Below, one piece after another: positions 8,052 through 13,563 of a stretch of 13,563 bases of DNA. This DNA comes from Desulfobacterales bacterium. GTDB lineage: Bacteria; Desulfobacterota; Desulfobacteria; Desulfobacterales; C00003106. The stretch covers positions 1-13,563 of the forward strand of contig JAUWMN010000011.1 of the NCBI GenBank assembly GCA_030613165.1, given 5' to 3'. The notes below the pieces were generated by a model that saw nothing but the letters and a program-made list of their open reading frames with translations, had not been told where the DNA came from and did no database searches. The position numbers and the translations under genes were made by a program. Position 1 is the stretch's first letter. Every line of letters starts with the position of its first letter.

Positions 8052-9140
8052 ATGACTATGAAGCACATTGACGAATACCGGGACGCGGAACTTTCCCGCA
8101 AGATGGTTGATAAGATCAGGACGATAAGCCGAAAAAAAGTTAGGTTGATGGAGGTGTGCGGGACCCATACCATGGCCATTTTTCGGAGCGGGATCAGGGC
8201 GCTCCTACCGGAAACCATTACGCTTCTTTCCGGGCCTGGCTGTCCCGTATGCGTAACCGCTCAGCGAGAAATCGACGCCTTTATCAAACTGGCTGGGATA
8301 CAAAATGTTATAGTGGCCACCTTTGGGGACCTTTTGAGAGTCCCCGGCACCCATTCATCATTACAAAACGAACGGGCCGAGGGCAAAGAGGTTCGGATTG
8401 TTTATTCAGCATTTGACGCCCTTGATATTGCACAGAAAAATCCCCAAAAAGAGGTGGTCTTCCTCGGCGTGGGGTTTGAGACCACTGCTCCCACTATTGC
8501 CGCATCAATACTGGAGGCAGAAAAGAGGAATGCAAAGAATTTTTCCGTGCTTTCCGCCCACAAAGTGGTCCCGCCGGCTCTGAGCGCTCTCATGGATGCG
8601 GATAATGTAAAGATAGACGCTTTTATCTGCCCCGGCCATGTTTCTATAGTAATCGGGAGCGGGGCATACCTGCCGGTGGTTGAGAAGTACCATATCCCTT
8701 GCGTTGTCTCCGGCTTTGAACCCGTGGATATCTTGCAGGCCATCTACATGCTGATAAAATAGCTTGAGGCCGGAGACGCGAAGCTCGAAAATGAATACGG
8801 CCGGGCGGTAACTTTTGAAGGGAACGAAAAGGCTCGACAAATCATGTACCAAGTCTTTGAGCCGACCGATGCTCCCTGGCGCGGGATCGGGACGATCGCG
8901 GAAAGCGGGCTGAAAATCCGAAAGGAATTCGATTCCTTTAACGCGGAAAAAAAGTTTGATCTTGCGGTCCCTGATTCAAAAGAGCCAAAAGGATGTGCCT
9001 GTGGCGAGATACTCTTGGGACTGAAAACCCCGCCGGAGTGCCCACTTTATAAAAAGGTCTGCGTTCCGGAATATCCCGTGGGTCCCTGCATGGTGTCAAC
9101 CGAAGGTACGTGCGCGGCCTACTATAAGTATCACACATAA
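8052..9140 (+). CDS. hypD: Hydrogenase maturation protein HypD, interrupted by an in-frame amber codon
   Basis: HypD is the iron-sulfur scaffold on which, with HypC, the Fe(CN)2CO unit is assembled. The frame spans 362 codons, normal for the family, but codon 237 (8760-8762) is TAG. Before it lie the conserved EVCGTH (C36), SGPGCPVC (C64, C67), GFETTAP and CPGHVS motifs. After it the same frame continues with recognisable HypD sequence (LENEYGRAV, then FEPTDAPWRGIG). It ends with the cysteine-rich cluster-binding tail (GCACGE, PECPLYKKVC, GPCMVSTEGTC) and a TAA. The disrupted residue sits in IK-stop-LEAG, where a C to T change of a CAG glutamine codon is a plausible cause. Termination there would remove the [4Fe-4S]-binding region and should abolish function. 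A separate restart at ATG 8844 would skip conserved residues and has only a poor ribosome site. Confidence 0.93.
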
Positions 9141-9177
9141 GATCTTCGCCCGGGAATGGCATCTTTTGCCCCGAGAC

Positions 9178-9203
9178 TGTGGGAGCGGCTTTCCAGCCGC
9201 GAC
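9178..9203 (+). repeat. REP-like hairpin after hypD
   Basis: TGTGGGAGCGGCTTTCCAGC and the following CGC form a GCGGCT/AGCCGC stem with a TTCC loop (9185-9200), preceded by a GTGGGA head. This layout, a short conserved head plus a GC-rich hairpin, matches bacterial REP sequences. A single copy is visible here. Confidence 0.5.
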
Positions 9204-9214
9204 TCATTGTCGTA

Positions 9215-9254
9215 AAAAAACCCCCCGCACATTGTAACGTGCGGGGGGTTTTTT
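9215..9254. terminator. Bidirectional intrinsic terminator between hypD and hyaB
   Basis: A perfect inverted repeat with 16-base arms (9215-9230 and 9239-9254) and an 8-base loop. Its stem core CCCCCCGCAC pairs with GTGCGGGGGG and is flanked by an A-run on the left and a T-run on the right. It therefore gives a GC stem plus U-tract in both directions, stopping hyp transcription from one side and hya transcription from the other. Confidence 0.93.
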
Positions 9255-9273
9255 AGTGTAAAGCAGTCAGACT

Positions 9274-10853
9274 TTACGGTGAAATAGTGATTTCGGTCGC
9301 CTTTCCATCGGCATTGACAACATGTACCGCGCACGCGATACACGGATCAAATGAACGGACGATCCTGACGATATTGTTGGGATTGTCCTCATCAGGAACA
9401 GGGCATCCAATGAGCGCGTTTTCAATGGGACCTATCGCGCCGCTCGCGTCCCTCGGCGATACATTCCATGTCGTGGGAACGATCATGGCGTAATTGGCGA
9501 TCACCGAGTTATCCGTCTTTATCCAGTGTCCCAGGGCCCCGCGTGGAGCTTCGACAAAGCCGTAGCCTTGTGAAGGAGTCGCCAGCGGATCCCAGTGGGC
9601 GGTATCGTGAATAATATTGTCGCCAGAAGCTATTCGCGCTTCCAGCTCGTCAAGCCATCTGACCATGGCTTCACAGACCATTCGGGTCTCCAATGCACGG
9701 GCGGCATGCCGAGCAACGGCATTCGGCTGTACCCCGGCATTGACAAGGCCTATGAAACTCTGGACCGCCGGATGGGCCACTCCACGGTGTACCATCACCA
9801 TCATCCTGGCTAATGGTCCTACCTCCATGGGGCTCCCGTTGTAACGCGGCGCCTTGGAGAAGGTGTAGGCTCCTGCCTTGTTTAAATCAAACTCCTGGTT
9901 CCCATCATAGGGATCCCCACCAGCTCCCGCTACGTACCACCCTCGGGTGACGTCTTCGGACAATGCGGCCTCTATGTCCACAGGATTGGTTGCTACCAGC
10001 GACCCGTTTACAATTGCCCCCGCGGGATAGAGATAGTCCATCCCCTCGGGATCGGACGGATCAGGGAAGCCACCGAATGACAGGTAGTTCTGATACCCTA
10101 CCCCCACGTCAGAGGCTGCCAGAGGCAGATCGGACCTGTGCCGAGTGCAACCACATCGGCGATATAGACATTATTAATGAAGTCGGTCTGCTCGACGAGC
10201 ATGGTCCTGAACTCGGCGATTTGCTCGGCCGTGGGCAGATATGTTACGCCCCCGGGCACAATACTCGCCTGGTGCGGCTGTTTGCCGGAAAAGAGCGCTG
10301 ACATCCGTTTTGCCTTGACCTGCATCACCAATGCGTCTAAGTAATGGCCCACAGCAGACGCCACGGTATCCAGATCATTGATTGAAAATCCATCCGGTTC
10401 GTACCGCGGCAGCAAAGGCGCTGCGTCGTTATCGATGATGAGTTGTTTGATCTTATTGATGTACGTATCAGTCCCCGCATAATTGACCAGCGTTGCAAGG
10501 TCAAGATAATCGAGCGCGGACAGATGGTAAAAATGGAGCGGGTGATCGTGAAGGAAGCATGCCCCTACGATCAGGTTCCTCATTATCCGGGCAAGCGCCG
10601 GAAGCTCCGTGGTGCCGTGCGCGGCCTCTACCGCAAGACTTGAGCACCACCCGTGGCTGCCAAAACAAACTCCGCAGACACGCTCGGTTACATAGGGGGC
10701 ATCCCTGGTATCACGCCCGATAAGGAGACTTTCAAGACCCCTTGCCATGGTTCCGCTGGCATGTGCATCAGTGACTACGCCATTGACCACTTCTGTTGTT
10801 ATTTTCAGGTGACCCTCGATTCGGGTTACCGGATCAACTATTACTGTTCCCAT
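9274..10853 (-). CDS. hyaB: Periplasmic [NiFe] hydrogenase large subunit (HyaB/HynA type), frameshifted
   Basis: The catalytic partner of HyaA, about 526 residues if one missing base is restored. The first part (10853-10098) carries DPVTRIEGH (7-15) and the ligand pair RVCGVCFGSH (C60, C63). It runs in frame to G240 and then off course to a TAG at 10100-10098. The rest lies in the next frame, resuming with SDLPLAASDVGVGYQNYL, which joins the typical large-subunit region directly. It ends with SFDPCIACAVH, holding the second ligand pair, and a 15-residue tail for proteolytic removal. The active-site codons are TGT and TGC, so this is a cysteine enzyme despite its likeness to [NiFeSe] types. 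AAGGAGGTGA precedes the ATG, just past the hyaA stop. The large subunit has no signal of its own and would be exported with HyaA. As read, it cannot make a functional subunit. Confidence 0.92.
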
Positions 10854-10875
10854 ATTTTCTTCACCTCCTTAATTT

Positions 10876-11808
10876 TTAAGGAATCATTCCTCCCTTTATT
10901 ACTCCATTAGTATAGAGCGGGCTGAAACCATCATAAAAGACTGCTTCCGTACATCCCGCGCACGGCGCGTTAGACTTAATGCAGGTGTTGGCGCCCTCGT
11001 TCCATAGTGTCAAGGAACAGTCGCTGCGTGTCCATCGCCCTTTGCACCCTTTCAGAAAGAGACAATAGCCTTCCTGAGCCGGATCGTTCCAGTCTGTTAA
11101 AAAGTTCTTCTGCATAAAGTTGAACCTGCGCGGACAATCCTGGTGGACCTTCCGGCTGAAATAGGCCAACGGCCTCAGATCGGAATCCAGGGGCGGCAGC
11201 GTTCCATTGTTCAAATAGTAAAGGAGCGTGCCATAGAACCAGGTCGGTTTTAACGGGCATCCCGGCAGATTTACTATAGGTTTTCCCGAGACCAGGTCGC
11301 TGACTCCCAGTCCGCGTGTGACTGTCGCGCCGTTGATCCCCCCATAGGTAGCGCACGCCCCGATAGCGATGATAGCCGCGGCATTCTGAGCGGCCTCAAG
11401 GAAGGTAATGCGGAGCGGTTTGCCGGCAACGTAAAGGTACCGGTCGTCGGCGTTAGGTATTGATCCCTCCATTACCAAGACGTAGTTGCCCTCGAGGATC
11501 GTCGCTTCCAGCGCCTCTTCAGCCACATACCCTGAAGCAGCCATGATTGTTTCATGATAACGGATCGAGACAACATCGAGGATTACATCACGCGGGTCCG
11601 GGTCAAGCGCGGATAGGACCGATTCGGTACATCCCGTACACTCCTGGCCGTGGAGCCAGAGCACAGCCGGTTTGCCGGCAGCCTCGGCCGAATCCGGCCA
11701 GCTCAAGCTCCCAAGTCCCAGTGCGGCCGCGGCCGCAGCCGTCATCTTTAAAAAGCTGCGGCGGTCGATAAATACACCATGAATAAAATTTTCTTTTTCT
11801 TTGTCCAT
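10876..11808 (-). CDS. hyaA: Tat-exported [NiFe] hydrogenase small subunit (HyaA/HynB type)
   Basis: A 310-residue electron-transfer subunit. The N-terminus has a twin-arginine signal (DRRSFLK, R16-R17, then an alanine-rich core) with likely cleavage near residue 43-44 (AEA). The folded HyaAB dimer is therefore predicted to be periplasmic. Proximal cluster ligands are C57, C60, C152 (GACATYGG) and C184 (PGCP). Distal ones are H222, C225, C249 and C255. The medial cluster region has four cysteines (C264, C276, C283, C286), where standard enzymes have a proline in place of C276. It should therefore hold [4Fe-4S] rather than [3Fe-4S]. No C-terminal membrane helix is present, so the electron acceptor is probably a soluble cytochrome c. 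GGAGGTGA lies four bases before the ATG. hyaB follows after 22 bases. Confidence 0.93.
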   Translation of the reverse strand: MDKEKENFIHGVFIDRRSFLKMTAAAAAALGLGSLSWPDSAEAAGKPAVLWLHGQECTGCTESVLSALDPDPRDVILDVVSIRYHETIMAASGYVAEEALEATILEGNYVLVMEGSIPNADDRYLYVAGKPLRITFLEAAQNAAAIIAIGACATYGGINGATVTRGLGVSDLVSGKPIVNLPGCPLKPTWFYGTLLYYLNNGTLPPLDSDLRPLAYFSRKVHQDCPRRFNFMQKNFLTDWNDPAQEGYCLFLKGCKGRWTRSDCSLTLWNEGANTCIKSNAPCAGCTEAVFYDGFSPLYTNGVIKGGMIP

Positions 11809-11842
11809 ACTCTCACCTCCTGATGAGTCGTTGTGAGTCTTT

Positions 11843-11859
11843 CGCTACCAATGGTAGCG
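11843..11859. promoter_or_regulatory. Perfect palindrome upstream of hyaA (candidate operator)
   Basis: CGCTACCA and TGGTAGCG are exact inverse arms around a single central A. The site lies 35-51 bases upstream of the hyaA start codon, between the presumed promoter and the gene. This fits a binding site for a dimeric regulator or a small 5' UTR hairpin. No other copy was noticed in the window. Confidence 0.4.
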
Positions 11860-12045
11860 GTTGTTCAGCAAATGATCCCCCCTTTCTTTTTAAATAATCC
11901 CCTTTCCCTTAAACTGAAAACATCCTTTTCCTATGGTTGTTTTTTGTTGCATTCGAATAAAAAAATAATCCAGACAAATAAAAGTATCTCCGTGCGGTCA
12001 CCAAAAGTAAACAATAAAGAATATCAGGTTATTATGAGGTTAAAC

Positions 12046-12705
12046 CTAATATTCTGTGGCGGATAAAAGGTAGGACCTCAGATTGGTTTTTTTATTTTTG
12101 AGGCCGAGTTTATTTCTGAGATTGTTTCGGTGAAACTGAATGGCGCTTATGGACGAATTCAACAAAACTGCTATCTCTTTTGTGGTTTTTCCCTGCGTCA
12201 CAAAATTTGCCCCCTGAATGTCTGTGGGTGTAAGATTCATATATTTAGAGGATAATGTACGGGAAAATGGCGAGACAATGTCGCTTAGGTGTGTCTGCAG
12301 GACACGGAGAGTTGCATCTTGTCTGTCATTTAGTCCGCTGCTCTTCAATTCCTGCAAACAGGGCGAGATCAATTTCTTAACATTAAACAACACCTTTGCT
12401 TCAATCTCTATCTTGTCTTCGTCTCTTTTTTTCAATAAGACTTTCAACGCAATATTTGCTTCCTCAAGATTTCTTGTCTTGACCTCCAATTCCGCCTCTC
12501 TTTTCCGCAGAATCTCCTCGGCCCGCTTGTGATACACTATTTCTTCGTTGAGTTCCCGCGCATACATGATGGATTGGTCATAAGCCATTTTCAGCCGGCG
12601 AGTACTCTCCCGCAACGCCTCCTCCGCACGCTTGCGTTCAACAACTTCTTTCTTTAAGTCCTCGGACAGTTGTTTCAGTTCTTCATAAGTTGTTTTGTTA
12701 GTCAT
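12046..12705 (-). CDS. Coiled-coil LuxR-type transcriptional regulator without a PAS sensor domain
   Basis: A 219-residue predicted DNA-binding regulator. Residues 8-100 are highly charged and predicted to be coiled coil, with an internal repeat ([15 protein letters not shown] at 20-34 and [19 protein letters not shown] at 54-72). Such segments usually flank PAS domains in sensor proteins. Residues 100-155 match a linker I associate with anaerobic deltaproteobacterial LuxR proteins ([20 protein letters not shown]-like). Residues 157-215 are a LuxR/GerE helix-turn-helix ([34 protein letters not shown]). No sensor or receiver domain is present, so the signal must come from a partner or from oligomerisation. 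It lies upstream of hyaA on the same strand, 237 bases away, and may control hyaAB. GGAGAA precedes the ATG. The stop is TAG, backed up by an in-frame TAA two codons later. Confidence 0.85.
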   Translation of the reverse strand: MTNKTTYEELKQLSEDLKKEVVERKRAEEALRESTRRLKMAYDQSIMYARELNEEIVYHKRAEEILRKREAELEVKTRNLEEANIALKVLLKKRDEDKIEIEAKVLFNVKKLISPCLQELKSSGLNDRQDATLRVLQTHLSDIVSPFSRTLSSKYMNLTPTDIQGANFVTQGKTTKEIAVLLNSSISAIQFHRNNLRNKLGLKNKKTNLRSYLLSATEY

Positions 12706-12794
12706 GGGAAAATTCTCCGATCTCTAAATGCCACTTTCTCTATCTAAAGCAAATACCGTGCACAAACGAGTAAAAATCACCAGATCATAGCGAC

Positions 12795-12806
12795 GGCTTA
12801 TAAGCC
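12795..12806. promoter_or_regulatory. 12-base perfect palindrome upstream of the LuxR-type gene
   Basis: GGCTTATAAGCC lies about 90 bases upstream of the regulator's start codon, with weaker flanking GACG/CGTC symmetry. It could be an operator, possibly autoregulatory. The evidence is symmetry and position only. Confidence 0.25.
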
Positions 12807-12825
12807 AACGTCTATTAACTTATTA

Positions 12826-13026
12826 AAATAAAGGACTTTTTTGGGGTTGCCTATATGTCAATTTTTTTGTACCTGTGCGGTTCACGCATATTATCAGCAC
12901 CTCTAATGCCTATTAAGTAGGCAGTCTTTTTCACAAAAGCGCAGTCTTTTTCACAAAAAGTGCAGTCTTTTTCACTTTTTTGCTCGAAGATTACTCTATC
13001 TATTTCGCCACTAATGTGATAAAGAA
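12826..13026. repeat. Tandem non-coding repeat, copy A (upstream of hypE)
   Basis: A roughly 200-base unit repeated at 13044-13205. The best conserved blocks are TTGCCTATATGTCA plus a T-run, TACCTG-GCGGTTCACGCA, and the 3' part from TTTTTTGCTCGAAGATTACT to the AATGTGATAAAGAA end. It contains possible small hairpins (TGCG/CGCA at 12876-12888; TGCCTA/TAGGCA at 12907-12923). It also contains a three-unit internal repeat. No credible coding frame is conserved between the two copies. The function is unknown. Confidence 0.8.
12921..12979. repeat. Three-unit 20-21 bp mini-repeat inside copy A
   Basis: GCAGTCTTTTTCAC begins at 12921, 12941 and 12962. The first two units are followed by A-rich ends and the third by a T-run. 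AAAAAGTG (12955-12962) and CACTTTTT (12973-12980) can pair into a weak hairpin before the T-run. Copy B has only one diverged unit here. Confidence 0.8.
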
Positions 13027-13043
13027 TCAAATAAGTTATATTG

Positions 13044-13205
13044 AAATAAGGGATTTTTGGGGGGAATTGCCTATATGTCAATTTTTTTGTACCTGCGCGG
13101 TTCACGCACAGCATCAATACCTTTAATGCTTATTAAGCACGCAGGCTTTTACACTTTTTTGCTCGAAGATTACTCTATGTATTTTGCCACTAATGTGATA
13201 AAGAA
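13044..13205. repeat. Tandem non-coding repeat, copy B (immediately upstream of hypE)
   Basis: A second copy of the unit, about 160 bases. It is aligned with copy A at an offset of 220 bases in the first half and 179 bases in the second half. The 41-base difference equals two of the three mini-repeat units. It ends about 48 bases before the hypE start codon, so it probably contributes promoter or leader sequence to hypE. Confidence 0.8.
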
Positions 13206-13253
13206 CACAAAAACCAAAAACGTTGCATCTAAAAAATTTGAAAGAGGCTCCTT

Positions 13254-13563
13254 ATGAAAACAGACAAGATTCTTCTTGATCACGGAAGCGGGGGGAAGGC
13301 ATCTCATAGATTGATTGCCGACCTTCTGGTCCCTGAGTTCGAAAACCCGATCCTTGCCCAGCTTGATGACGGCGCAATCCTTGATATTGAAGGGAAGCGG
13401 CTTGCCTTTTCGACTGACACCTATGTGGTCGATCCGATTTTTTTCCCTGGGGGGAATATCGGAGAGCTTGCCGTCAACGGCACGGTAAACGATATTGCCA
13501 TGTGCGGGGCGACCCCCCTTTATATTAGCGTGGGATTAATCATCGAAGAAGGCTTGTCCACGG
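13254..13563 (+). CDS. hypE: Hydrogenase maturation protein HypE (cut by window edge)
   Basis: The first 103 codons of HypE, the PurM/AIR-synthase-like enzyme that dehydrates its own carbamoylated C-terminal cysteine to thiocyanate, the cyanide source for the Ni-Fe site. The visible start MKTDKILLDHGSGGKAS, then LDDGAI, FSTDTYVVDPIFFPGGNIG and VNGTVNDIAMCGATP, are characteristic of the family's N-terminal ATP-binding half. GAGG six bases before the ATG is the ribosome site. It is separated from hypD by the hyaAB-luxR block on the opposite strand, so it needs its own promoter, probably within the preceding tandem repeats. The C-terminal cysteine lies beyond the edge. Confidence 0.95.
   Translation, partial: MKTDKILLDHGSGGKASHRLIADLLVPEFENPILAQLDDGAILDIEGKRLAFSTDTYVVDPIFFPGGNIGELAVNGTVNDIAMCGATPLYISVGLIIEEGLST

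Noticed and set aside
8844..9140. Separate small gene encoding only the HypD C-terminal tail
   Set aside because: It is in the same frame as hypD, the sequence between the amber codon and this ATG is also conserved HypD, and the ribosome site is poor.
9330..9350. Possible selenocysteine in the HyaB active site, suggested by the [NiFeSe]-like sequence around it
   Set aside because: The codons in DPCIAC are TGT and TGC, with no TGA. MvhA also has cysteine at its equivalent site.
10120..10145. Programmed -1 frameshift making full-length HyaB
   Set aside because: No slippery heptamer or obvious downstream structure is seen at the junction, so a single-base deletion or error is simpler.
12921..12981. 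CRISPR-like array from the repeated GCAGTCTTTTTCAC units
   Set aside because: There are only three units at 20-21 base spacing with no unique spacers, and no cas genes are nearby. It is a simple tandem repeat.
12851..13257. Short open frames on both strands inside the tandem repeats
   Set aside because: The frames are not conserved between the two repeat copies, have low-complexity sequence and lack good ribosome sites.

Overview
This window is a hydrogenase locus from an anaerobic bacterium, most likely a Desulfobacterota (former Deltaproteobacteria) sulfate reducer or syntroph. That placement is inference. It rests on a group 3c-type cytoplasmic [NiFe] hydrogenase next to a Tat-exported [NiFe] hydrogenase, on a LuxR-type regulator whose C-terminal half resembles a family I associate with Syntrophobacterales-like genomes, and on dispersed palindromic repeats of kinds I recall from such genomes. 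No taxonomic search was possible.

Layout. Positions 1-3976 (minus strand) hold a tight operon: an HdrA-like/MvhD fusion, mvhG, mvhA, and the first 20 codons of a further gene cut by the left edge. A divergent, AT-rich intergenic region of about 540 bp follows. It contains a repeat terminus, a possible gene remnant, and a large inverted repeat just upstream of hypC. On the plus strand come the maturation genes hypC, hypB, hypF and hypD (4515-9140). The hypC-hypB and hypF-hypD gaps are each filled by a palindromic repeat element. A strong two-way terminator (9215-9254) separates hypD from a convergent minus-strand block: hyaB (large subunit), hyaA (Tat-exported small subunit), and a coiled-coil LuxR-type regulator (12046-12705). 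A tandem duplication of a roughly 160-200 bp non-coding unit (12826-13205) then leads into hypE, which is cut by the right edge.

How the genes work together. HypE and HypF make the CN ligands. HypC and HypD assemble and carry Fe(CN)2CO. HypB, with a HypA not seen here, delivers nickel. Both large subunits (MvhA, HyaB) need this machinery and carry C-terminal extensions to be cleaved by a maturation protease, also not in the window. MvhAG plus the fusion protein should pass electrons from H2 to a cytoplasmic Hdr-type partner. HyaAB would oxidise H2 in the periplasm.

Two genes are broken as read. hypD has an in-frame amber codon (8760-8762) with the rest of HypD continuing in the same frame. 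hyaB has a single -1 frameshift near 10131-10137. Because HypD is required for every [NiFe] hydrogenase, the amber codon is either a sequence error, a very recent lesion, or a recoded codon. It is the observation most worth checking.
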